Assembly: GCF_015207455.1 (NCBI RefSeq)
Contig: NZ_JADEWV010000001.1
Coordinates: forward strand, 33,450 to 97,449
DNA length: 64,000 nucleotides
Direction: 5' to 3'
Origin: Microcoleus sp. LEGE 07076
Lineage (GTDB): Bacteria > Cyanobacteriota > Cyanobacteriia > Cyanobacteriales > Microcoleaceae
Shown: one piece after another, positions 52,754-60,918 of the stretch
How positions within the stretch are numbered: position 1 is the first letter of the stretch
Layout of the letters: the number at the start of each line of letters is the position of its first letter
Notes under the pieces: generated by a model
The model's database searches: none
What the model was told of the DNA's origin: nothing
Seen by the model: the letters and a program-made list of their open reading frames with translations, nothing else
Position numbers and translations under genes: made by a program

Positions 52754-53482
52754 ATGAGTACAGTTTTAGTGGTGGAAGATTCCCGCAGCCAGCGAGAGTG
52801 CATTTCGCATCAGTTGAGATGCAGCGGATTGAATGTAATTCAAGCATCTGACGGTGTGGAAGCACTGGATCGAGTTGAGCGGAGTTACCCGGATTTAGTA
52901 TTATTGGATATCGTGATGCCTCGCATGGACGGCTACGGCGTTTGCCGTTTAATTAAAGCCAATCCCGAAACTCGGAATATACCAGTAATATTTTTAACCG
53001 GGAAGGGACAGCAGTTAGCTTTTTTTTCCAGGGCGATCGATCGCGCCGAGGCTTATGTTAGCAAACCTTGGCAGCCCAGAGAACTTTTGGAGACCATCAA
53101 AAAAGTGTTGCTAAATGCCAATATCAAGTTCGATCGAGCTTCGGCGGACGCTTGGACGGAATACGGAATTTTAAACTTAAATACGGTCGAACTCTATCAA
53201 AGTCGCGCCGATGCTTGGACAAAATATTTCGCCCAAATTCTTAAATTGTACGAATCGAGTTTGGCTGCTTTCGAGCAAGCTTTGGCAATGGAACCGAGTC
53301 ACTCGAATGCCAACAAGTATCGAAATCGAGTTCAGAAAATACGGGCAATTTTGATTAAAAAATTAGAGAAAACTCAACCTTGCAAAGTCTGCGATTATTA
53401 TTACGGTAAGGACAGTATCAATTGTGCGGTGCATCCCGCTGGTCGCCCTCAAGAACTGTGTCGCGATTGGGAATTTAATTAA
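52754..53482 (+). CDS. Response regulator with Cys-rich C-terminus
   Basis: 242 residues from ATG 52754; an adjacent GTG at 52751 overlaps the GGAG ribosome site. Receiver 1-120: acidic ED pair in VLVVEDSRSQ, phosphoacceptor D52 (VLLDIVMPRMDGYGVCRLIK), T in VIFLTGKG and K in YVSKPW. Then a helical segment with two similar stretches (SADAWTEYGILNLNTVELY, RADAWTKYFAQILKLYESSL) and AFEQALAMEPSHSNANKYRN, TPR-like. Last 40 residues have CKVCDYYYGKDSINCAVHPA, ELCRDWE, four Cys and one His, a likely zinc ribbon. No DNA-binding domain. Upstream of a nucleotide cyclase by six bases; likely controls it. Confidence 0.85.
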   Translation: MSTVLVVEDSRSQRECISHQLRCSGLNVIQASDGVEALDRVERSYPDLVLLDIVMPRMDGYGVCRLIKANPETRNIPVIFLTGKGQQLAFFSRAIDRAEAYVSKPWQPRELLETIKKVLLNANIKFDRASADAWTEYGILNLNTVELYQSRADAWTKYFAQILKLYESSLAAFEQALAMEPSHSNANKYRNRVQKIRAILIKKLEKTQPCKVCDYYYGKDSINCAVHPAGRPQELCRDWEFN

Positions 53483-53488
53483 AATACA

Positions 53489-54097
53489 ATGAAAACAAAT
53501 AACCGCGCTTATTTGCAAAAGTTACTGCAACAAAGAAACGAACGTCCCGAAAAAGCCGCAGAAATTGATGCGGAAATAAATGCCACTTTCTGCCAAAATC
53601 ACGCAATTTTGGTAATCGATATGTCGGGATTTTCGCGAACGACAGTCCGCTACGGAATCATTCATTTTCTGGCGATGATTCACCGAATGCAGGCAATTGT
53701 CAAACCGATAATTGCCGAATGCGGAGGCCGTGTCGTTAAGGAAGAAGCAGACAATATTTTTGCAGTGTTTCCTAATGTAAAATCTGCTGTGGAATCTGCG
53801 ATCGACTCTCTGAAACAAACGGCGGCCCTCAACACGACTCTGCCACCGGAAATGGATATTTACCTCTGCATTGGGATTGGTAGCGGCGATGTTTTGATGC
53901 TGGAAGGAGAGGATATGTACGGATCGGAATTTAATCTGGCATCGAAGCTGGGAGAGGATTTGGCCCAACGGGGAGAGATTTTGCTCACCTCCTCCGCGTT
54001 TGAAAATTTGGAAGGTGACAAGCAAGAGTGGGAAAAAGTTGATTTTTCGATTTCGGGTTTGGAGTTAGTGACTTACAAGCGCGTACAGCCTGCTTAA
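53489..54097 (+). CDS. Stand-alone class III adenylate/guanylate cyclase domain
   Basis: 202 residues. Catalytic features present: first metal Asp D44 (LVIDMSGFSR), the lysine and second metal Asp in VVKEEADNIFAVFP (K84, D88), and the transition-state Asn N149 in EFNLASKLGEDL; the usual Arg four residues later is Lys153 here. Short N-terminal helix (1-35), no membrane or sensory domain. Starts six bases after the response regulator, so the pair is an operon. Should make cAMP or cGMP from ATP or GTP; nucleotide preference is not clear because canonical base-selecting positions cannot be aligned by eye. Soluble. Confidence 0.85.
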   Translation: MKTNNRAYLQKLLQQRNERPEKAAEIDAEINATFCQNHAILVIDMSGFSRTTVRYGIIHFLAMIHRMQAIVKPIIAECGGRVVKEEADNIFAVFPNVKSAVESAIDSLKQTAALNTTLPPEMDIYLCIGIGSGDVLMLEGEDMYGSEFNLASKLGEDLAQRGEILLTSSAFENLEGDKQEWEKVDFSISGLELVTYKRVQPA

Positions 54098-54105
54098 TCA
54101 AACTA

Positions 54106-54173
54106 AAGAAACCGGGTTTTTTGTTGAATATGCCGACTGCGAAGCAGAATTTTTGTAAAAAACCCGGTTTCTG
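54106..54173. repeat. AGAAACCGGGTTTT inverted pair
   Basis: AAGAAACCGGGTTTTTTG (54106) and AAAAAACCCGGTTTCTGA (54157). Fills the 108-base gap after the cyclase gene and may serve as a terminator. Confidence 0.75.
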
Positions 54174-54205
54174 ACTGCCCGTGTGTGCCATAAAAATTAA
54201 AATTA

Positions 54206-55141
54206 ATGATTGACCAACAAAAAAACTGGCAAACTCTCAATTTAGGGAATATTCAACAGCGGCTGGCTTGGGTGCAACAACAGCCGGATGGAGTGATTTT
54301 TTGCCAAGAGTCGGGAGTTCACTATGTTACAGTTAAGAAAGATAAAAATAAAATTAAATTCTCTTTGGTAGAGAAAGTGAATTTGCATACAGATTTATTG
54401 CAATCTGTCATCGACCTCAACAATCCCCTGCATTTAGTTTCTGAATATACCCAAGCGATGATGTTGGGTTTAGTTTGGCAAAATCAACCTAAAAAAGTTT
54501 ATATAGCTGGGTTTGGCGGTGCCAGAATTCCGTTAGTCCTGCACCATTATTTGCCGGAAATTGTTATAGAATGTGCTGATGTAGACCCGATCGCGATTTC
54601 AGCAGCCACAAAGTGTTTTGGAGTGCAGTTTGACAGCCGACTCAGCGTCACAATCCAGGATGGGAGAGAATATCTAGAACAGCAAAATCCAGATATTAAG
54701 TACGATATAATTATGACCGACGTGTTTTGTGGCAACGGTTACTCTCCGCACCGGCTGGCTACCAAAGAATTTTATCAACTCTGCGAAAAACACTTGTCAA
54801 GCGAGGGAGTTGTGCTGGTAAATCTGCTGCAAAGAGATGAGTTTTTTGCCGAAAAGGTGAAGACTTTTCAAAGCGTGTTTTCTCAGGTGTACGTGTCTCC
54901 TTGGAAGGACATTAACAGTGTTTTGATTGGGACTAACGGCCCTATTTTAGAGAAAGAAGACATTGTTTCCAGAGCAAAATATTTGCAAGATGGGCATGAA
55001 TTTTCGTTTTCCTTAATCGATAGGGCGATCGATATTAGAGTAGGTTCAGAATTAGCTGAAATTATACCTAATTTAGATAAAGCTCAAGTTTTGCATGACG
55101 ATTCGCCGCCTGTTGGTTATTTTGATTCTTGGTTGCTTTGA
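54206..55141 (+). CDS. Spermidine synthase-like methyltransferase-fold protein
   Basis: 311 residues. Spermidine synthase/SAM-fold motifs: VYIAGFGGARIPLVLHHYLP (motif I), IECADVDPIAISAATKCFGV, LSVTIQDGREYLEQQNPDIK, YDIIMTDVFCGNGYSPHRLA (catalytic region), LATKEFYQLCEKHLSSEGVV. Polyamine synthase signature Y-D-x-I-x-x-D is present; the diagnostic Asp for aminopropyl transfer (in the GGG-x-G-E region) is replaced by GFGGARIP. N-terminal domain (DGVIFCQESGVHYVTVKKDK) is beta-strand rich as in spermidine synthases. Exact substrate undetermined. Confidence 0.75.
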   Translation: MIDQQKNWQTLNLGNIQQRLAWVQQQPDGVIFCQESGVHYVTVKKDKNKIKFSLVEKVNLHTDLLQSVIDLNNPLHLVSEYTQAMMLGLVWQNQPKKVYIAGFGGARIPLVLHHYLPEIVIECADVDPIAISAATKCFGVQFDSRLSVTIQDGREYLEQQNPDIKYDIIMTDVFCGNGYSPHRLATKEFYQLCEKHLSSEGVVLVNLLQRDEFFAEKVKTFQSVFSQVYVSPWKDINSVLIGTNGPILEKEDIVSRAKYLQDGHEFSFSLIDRAIDIRVGSELAEIIPNLDKAQVLHDDSPPVGYFDSWLL

Positions 55142-55244
55142 TGGCATAAAAATTAAGGTCGATCGATCGCGATTAACAGCCGGAGAGGGTTTGCAGGCTT
55201 TCTTATCTTTATGTAACTGTTTCATTTTCCGTAGGCAAACCGGG

Positions 55245-55322
55245 CGTGAAGCGAAGCTATCCCTTTCTCCTTAGCAGTTCCCGTTCCCCGTAGCGGTTCC
55301 CGTAGGGTAGGGTAGGGAATCG
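55245..55322. repeat. Dispersed repeat, copy B
   Basis: CGTGAAGCGAAGCTATCCCT to GGGTAGGGTAGGGAATCG, 78 bases; the same as the copy inside the hybrid kinase gene at 28325, with an additional 12-base CGGTTCCCGTAG. Lies in the gap before the helicase gene. Confidence 0.85.
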
Positions 55323-55426
55323 CTTCCAAAGTGCGGTGAGTATGTTAACCGTAATTAAACAGTGTTAAACTGTAGTTAACTTCAGAAACCCAAAAATCAA
55401 CTTCCCGATCGCCCCCAGAAGTATCT

Positions 55427-58400
55427 ATGCCTACTTTCTCCGCAGATCCCGACAACTTTGGTGAGTTATTGACAATTGTTAAAGATGGATATGAGATCGC
55501 TTTGACAGCAGGGGAATATAAGGGGCCATTTACCATTGAAAAAGCGATCGCGCTGCGGGGGGAAGGAGAAAACACCGTCATTTTTGCCGCTGACGAACCT
55601 GTTTTGAGAATCGCAGTCCCCGGTGTGAAACTGGAAAACTTGAGCGTTGAGCGGACTGTGGGTGGCAATACGGGAGAAGTTGCGATCGCCGCCGCACCGC
55701 ATACCGCGCCAGTTTTAGATAGAGTAAGATGTTTGGGAAGCGCTCCCAACGTCCAATGGCCCGGAGCAAGCTGGGATATCCCCGCCGCCGTCGGCTTCGG
55801 CGAAATCCAAACTAACCGATACTTGCAGCGAACCGAGCAACTGCAACTCGGTGGCGACTGCAATGTTTCCTGCTCTCACCCTTGGTTAAAAGTACAGCAG
55901 CCTTACCTTTCTTGCGGCTTGCAAAAACTAGATATTATCCTCAATTCCCAAGATATTCCCCCCGGAACTAACCTATCTGGCTCTATTGTTTTGCAAGCAT
56001 CTAACCAGCAATTTTTAATAGAAATTTCGGCAATTGTTACAGCACCTCAAATCAGTAATAATCTATCTATTTTTTCATCGCCAACTGCAACAGAGCCTAT
56101 AAATAATAATGAAAATTGGGGCTATCGGTTTTTGGGCGATCGGGCGACAGATAACCTAATCCGCGAACTAGAAGGTAAAAACGCTCTGTTAAAGTATCCT
56201 GAATTTAGCGATCGGCGCGATCGTGCCGCCGAATTGCTTTCAGATATTCTCGGAGACGAACCCAGGCCTTTCTACGTCCGTCGCAAAGAGCCGGGAGAAT
56301 CACCGGGCGAAGAAAAATGGGAACTGGCGATCGCCACAGATATCGAAACAGCAAACTTACCAGAAATTCTGAAACAACGGCAAAAAACCTTAAGTTTGTT
56401 AGCTCTGGTAACAGAAGATAGATATAATAACTTGCGGTTGCTTTCAGCTCGTTTAGTATCTCCAGAACGGGGATATCATGACGGATTTTCCGTTCTTTTT
56501 TCCCTGGGACTGCACCTCGATCGCCAGTCTCGAATGCCCGTATCTAATGCGGCTTTCGATCGCATAAAAACAGTTCCATTTTGCGGCGAGTGCGTGCCAA
56601 CCGAAGAACAGTTAAAAGCTTGGAAAGCCTTTTTAAAGATAGAAGAGCGAATTGCTAAAACGCGAGAATTTTTCGTACCTTTTTTCGGTCATAATTACGG
56701 CTCTGCTACCCGCAAAATCACTTTTGAGATTAACGCATCTCTAGCGCAACTCGACAAATCATCAGGAACCGCTCTTAAACAAGATGACTTTTGGACAAGA
56801 GCAGCTAAGGCTAGAAATGAAGATATAAAACTTGTAGTTCGAGTTGAAGAAATCCGCGAGCAAGACGATCGCACATCCGACAATCGAGAATCTGTCCCAC
56901 AGCTTTTCAAGTGGCAGGCAATTTTATTAGGCTCGATCGAAGAGGTTGACAAAGCAAAGGGATTTATCCGGGTGAGACTGGATGCTGAGTTAGTAGAAAA
57001 AATAGGAGAAGGAAACTATCAATTGCCGAGAACAGGCTTTTTGTCTTTCGAGGCTGCGGGAGATTTAACTCAAATTAAACGGCAGAAAAAAGCTTTAGAC
57101 GATTTGCAAAAGGGAATTGCTCAGAATCCCTATGTAGGCGAGTTTTTCTTCGATGCTTCTCAGGCAAGAAACCCACAAACAACTGTTAAACTGAAACCAG
57201 AGGATTTGTTGCTGTCAGGGGCAAATGCCGACCAAGTTGCAGCAGTAGAAGCCGTCTTATCTGCACCCGATTTAGCGCTAATTCAAGGCCCGCCAGGAAC
57301 GGGGAAAACAACAGTCATCGCTGAAATTTCCTATCAAGTTGCGCTGCGGGGCGGGAGGACTTTAATTGCTTCTCAAGCAAATTTAGCTGTTGATAATGCG
57401 TTGAGTCGGTTAATTCATAGTCCTGTTATTCGCGCTTTGCGAAAGGGGCGCGCGGAGCGAGTTGAAGAGGAAGGTTTGCCATTTGTGGAAGATAAAGTAA
57501 TTGGCAATTGGCTGAGAAATACGGCTGATGACTGCGAGCAGCGGTTGGCAAAACAGCGGGAAGATATAGAGTTTTTCAATAACTTGTTGGCAGATTCCGA
57601 GCGGTTTGATGCGTATTTGCGAGCAGAGGAAAAGTTACAAGAAAGTTACAAGGAGTTGCGATCGCGCAAGGTAGAGTTAGAGGAAACCTGTAGGGCGCAT
57701 GAAAGTGTCTGTGAAGAATCGGAAGCTAAACAGCGCGAAATTGTTGAATATATCCTGCCTGGTTTGGAATTGCTAATATCTCAACCTTCAATTAATTGGG
57801 AAGATGTAGCAGTAAGTAATTTATTGACAGCAGCTATAAAACTCTGCGACAGTACCAAAGACCTTAGATTGGGGTATCTTTCTGAAGAAAGCTTCAAGGT
57901 AAAAGTTGAAAGAGCGGTTACTCTAGCTACCGAAATGAATCTTCAAATTCCTTACTATTTACGGTTTAATCATTTTCCTTTAGTGGCTTGGTTAAAAGCT
58001 CAAGGTCTTCCACAAATTCAGATGTCATTGTCTCATTTCCAAGATGCGATGTCATCCCTCAGAGAAGCCGATCAAGCTGCACAAGTGTTCCGTGAGAAGT
58101 CAGCCGCCGTTCAACTTTTGGAAACAAATTATCAGCAAAGTCTTACCAAGCTGAAAAATCTAGAGGAAAGTATCAAAAGTTTGGAAAACAGAAAATTAAG
58201 AATTGTTGCAGTCAGAACTAAAATAGACCAGTGGAAATCCACCGCTTACGATCGCGTTTATGCAGCGATGAAGCAATGTGCAGACACTAATCGAGTCTTT
58301 ACAGACGATCTAATTCAATTACCGCTGGACGTGGTGTCATTTGTCAAGGCTAATCCCGCACCGTGGCGATCGCATCTCGATCGGTGCAAATCAAAAATTG

Positions 58401-60616
58401 CTAATTTAAGCAAAAGTGAAGCCAAGCAAAATTCTCTTGTTGATCCCCAACTGGACGTAGTAGCCAAAGAAATTATTAGTGGTATTGCTGTTAGTGTGCG
58501 AAACTGGCTGAACCAACAACAGGAATTAGAACACAACCCAAAGAACTCTGTTTTAAACGCCTTAAAAAACTGGGAATCTACAGCTTATGATAGCGTGTAT
58601 AAGGAGTTAAAAAAATGTGTACAAGAGAGGCGGATATTTACAGATAACTTGATTAAATTGCCCCTTGATTTACTGGCGAGTATCCCCGTCAAACCTCAGC
58701 CTTGGCGTTCTAACCTGGATAGGTGTCGCTCGAAAATTGCTAATTTAATTGCCAAACAAAGTGAAGTGCAAATTCCCAACTTTGATGCGGAATTAAATCC
58801 CATTGCAGCCGAAGCGATTGATGGTATTGCTGCCAGTATATCTCAATGGCTAGAGCAGAATCAACCGGAAGCTGAAAAACAACTCCAGCAGCTAAAACAA
58901 CAGCTTAAAGAACATCCGCAAGCGACAACCAAGCAACAGCAGGCAATAGCGACTGCTAAAAGTGAATTAGATGCTCTTAATCGTGATCGTGAAGCTGAAG
59001 CTAAGTTAGAAAGAGGGAAGAAGCTATTGAACAAGTTTCCAGCATTGCCAGGAATTAGCACTAACTTACGTGATTCTGCTAGATTGTTTGCTGCACGAGC
59101 TTCTTCCCTTTCACTACCAATTGTTTCTCTCTTTTTAGAGCGATTTTCCGAAAAATCAGACTTAATAAATTTGTGGAAAAATCAGATACTTCAGTTTGAA
59201 CAATTAATCTCCTCACTCGATCCCTTATTGCGACTGCGAGGAATAAAAGAGTCTCTTACAACCATTCAACCAAGCTTACAAAAGACGATTAGTAACGCCT
59301 TAAATCAACTTCGAGAATTTCAAAATCAGCTTCAAGAAATAGAAGTTCAAATTCAACAATCGCAACAACAGCAACAAATACCATTCTATTTAATTTCTGA
59401 ACGAAAATGGTGGGAGTCAGCATGGCAAAATATCCCCGATCGCCTAAAGCCACCAATCCCCGACAGCGGCTTATACGATATCAACTTTTTACGCACAGTC
59501 AAAACACAATTCGATGCTTGGGATCAACAACTCACTCAAGAAGAATCCCACCTCAAAGGCTATGAAAAACTAACTCAAGATTGGATTGCAAAACTCCGCA
59601 GCCCCTCCGAACAAGATCGGGGCGAATTGAGACAAGTTTACATCGATAACGCCAACGTCATCGGCATTACTTGCAGCCAAGTAGCGGGCTACGGTTTCAA
59701 AGATTTTAATAACTTTGATGTAGTCATCATTGACGAAGTAAGCAAATGCACGCCTCCAGAAATCCTGATTCCTGCACTCAAAGGCAAAAAATTAGTATTG
59801 ATTGGTGACTACCGCCAGTTACCGCCAATGCTACATGAAAAGAGTTTAGAAGAAATCGCGACAGAAATGGGAATCGAACCAGAAGATATCAGCTTTCTGG
59901 AAGAATCTTTATTTAAGAAACAATTTGAAGCTGCACCAGAAAGCATCAAGCGGCGGCTGACTGTTCAGTATCGGATGCACCCGTACATTATGGGAGCAAT
60001 TAATCAATTTTACGACCATAGCCTGCGTTGTGGGATTGTGGAGCCTGAAAAAGTGCGATCGCACAATCTAGCAGGCGACATCATCCGAGCAGAACATCAC
60101 CTAATGTGGGTAAAAATGCCACAAGAACAGAGATTTCAAGAGCAGTTAGAGGGAACTTCCCGGTACAATCTTAAGGAAGTAGAAGCCATTGACATTCTGT
60201 GCGAACAAATGGAGGAGGTTTGGAGCCTGAAAGTTGCGGAAGGACAACCCAAAAAAGAAATCGGTATCATTACCTTTTACGGCGCTCAATTGAGGCGAAT
60301 TGAAGAAATGCTCGGCGATCGCAAATTCCCCTCCCTTGCCATTAGAACGGGTACTGTTGACCGATTTCAGGGCATGGAACGCCCGATTATTATTGTCAGC
60401 ATGGTGAGAAACAATCCCGATGGAGATATTGGCTTTGCGAAAAAGCCAGAACGGGTAAACGTTGCCTTTTCCCGCGCTCAAGAATTGCTAATAATTGTGG
60501 GATGCCATTCACTATTTACCAAGCACAAAGGTAAAGTGGGAAGTATGTATTCCGAAGTGGCAAATATTGTGCGCCGCAATGGAGGATTGATTGATGTTTC
60601 TAGCGTCTTGGGTTAA
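55427..60616 (+). CDS. UPF1/COG1112-type superfamily 1 helicase with beta-helix and BACON-like N-terminus
   Basis: 1729 residues. Order: 1-110 short beta-helix of pectin-lyase type (TIVKDGYEIALTAGEYKGPF, TIEKAIALRGEGENTVIFAA); about 145-215 a BACON-like Ig domain (CNVSCSHPWLKVQQPYLSCG, LSGSIVLQASNQQFLIEISA); an unrecognised region; helicase: Walker A GPPGTGKTT (621-629), a coiled-coil insertion of about 800 residues, Walker B IIDEVSK (D1436-E1437), GDYRQLPP, QYRMHP (from Q1514), FQGMERPIIIVS and NVAFSRAQE. The insertion contains an internal duplication about 113 residues apart (936 and 1049; PWRS-x-LDRC). All helicase motifs are intact. RNA or DNA helicase likely. Followed at 302 bases by a PLD-nuclease gene, an arrangement like Mokosh defence systems. 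ATG preceded by GTATCT, weak ribosome site. Confidence 0.88.
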   Translation: MPTFSADPDNFGELLTIVKDGYEIALTAGEYKGPFTIEKAIALRGEGENTVIFAADEPVLRIAVPGVKLENLSVERTVGGNTGEVAIAAAPHTAPVLDRVRCLGSAPNVQWPGASWDIPAAVGFGEIQTNRYLQRTEQLQLGGDCNVSCSHPWLKVQQPYLSCGLQKLDIILNSQDIPPGTNLSGSIVLQASNQQFLIEISAIVTAPQISNNLSIFSSPTATEPINNNENWGYRFLGDRATDNLIRELEGKNALLKYPEFSDRRDRAAELLSDILGDEPRPFYVRRKEPGESPGEEKWELAIATDIETANLPEILKQRQKTLSLLALVTEDRYNNLRLLSARLVSPERGYHDGFSVLFSLGLHLDRQSRMPVSNAAFDRIKTVPFCGECVPTEEQLKAWKAFLKIEERIAKTREFFVPFFGHNYGSATRKITFEINASLAQLDKSSGTALKQDDFWTRAAKARNEDIKLVVRVEEIREQDDRTSDNRESVPQLFKWQAILLGSIEEVDKAKGFIRVRLDAELVEKIGEGNYQLPRTGFLSFEAAGDLTQIKRQKKALDDLQKGIAQNPYVGEFFFDASQARNPQTTVKLKPEDLLLSGANADQVAAVEAVLSAPDLALIQGPPGTGKTTVIAEISYQVALRGGRTLIASQANLAVDNALSRLIHSPVIRALRKGRAERVEEEGLPFVEDKVIGNWLRNTADDCEQRLAKQREDIEFFNNLLADSERFDAYLRAEEKLQESYKELRSRKVELEETCRAHESVCEESEAKQREIVEYILPGLELLISQPSINWEDVAVSNLLTAAIKLCDSTKDLRLGYLSEESFKVKVERAVTLATEMNLQIPYYLRFNHFPLVAWLKAQGLPQIQMSLSHFQDAMSSLREADQAAQVFREKSAAVQLLETNYQQSLTKLKNLEESIKSLENRKLRIVAVRTKIDQWKSTAYDRVYAAMKQCADTNRVFTDDLIQLPLDVVSFVKANPAPWRSHLDRCKSKIANLSKSEAKQNSLVDPQLDVVAKEIISGIAVSVRNWLNQQQELEHNPKNSVLNALKNWESTAYDSVYKELKKCVQERRIFTDNLIKLPLDLLASIPVKPQPWRSNLDRCRSKIANLIAKQSEVQIPNFDAELNPIAAEAIDGIAASISQWLEQNQPEAEKQLQQLKQQLKEHPQATTKQQQAIATAKSELDALNRDREAEAKLERGKKLLNKFPALPGISTNLRDSARLFAARASSLSLPIVSLFLERFSEKSDLINLWKNQILQFEQLISSLDPLLRLRGIKESLTTIQPSLQKTISNALNQLREFQNQLQEIEVQIQQSQQQQQIPFYLISERKWWESAWQNIPDRLKPPIPDSGLYDINFLRTVKTQFDAWDQQLTQEESHLKGYEKLTQDWIAKLRSPSEQDRGELRQVYIDNANVIGITCSQVAGYGFKDFNNFDVVIIDEVSKCTPPEILIPALKGKKLVLIGDYRQLPPMLHEKSLEEIATEMGIEPEDISFLEESLFKKQFEAAPESIKRRLTVQYRMHPYIMGAINQFYDHSLRCGIVEPEKVRSHNLAGDIIRAEHHLMWVKMPQEQRFQEQLEGTSRYNLKEVEAIDILCEQMEEVWSLKVAEGQPKKEIGIITFYGAQLRRIEEMLGDRKFPSLAIRTGTVDRFQGMERPIIIVSMVRNNPDGDIGFAKKPERVNVAFSRAQELLIIVGCHSLFTKHKGKVGSMYSEVANIVRRNGGLIDVSSVLG

Positions 60617-60754
60617 AATGGGTAGGAGTCCATTAAAACAACCCAGGAAATATTGCATAAACTCAAGTAATCCAGAAGGAAAATAAAACCATGAATGACA
60701 ATAAAGAACGGTTTACTTAACGCTTTTGATGAATTTCAGTAGATATTAAGAATA

Positions 60755-60877
60755 GTTTTGAACCGCAGAGAACACAGAGAACACAGAGAGGGGAGGGATA
60801 AAAGGTTTTTTTACGACATCCAAAACCCTCGCAATACTCTTCCCTCTGCGCCCTCTGCGCCCTCTGTGGTTCAAAAC
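60755..60877. repeat. Inverted CCGCAGAG repeat between helicase and PLD genes
   Basis: Left GTTTTGAACCGCAGAGAACA (60755) and right TCTGTGGTTCAAAAC (60863-60877) with purine/pyrimidine blocks between form a near-perfect inverted repeat of about 40-base arms. A relic start codon frame (MNDNKERFT, 60691-60720) precedes it. Sits in the 302-base gap. Confidence 0.8.
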
Positions 60878-60918
60878 TCTTCTCTTGACTGTATTGAATT
60901 ATATAGGAATAATTATTG

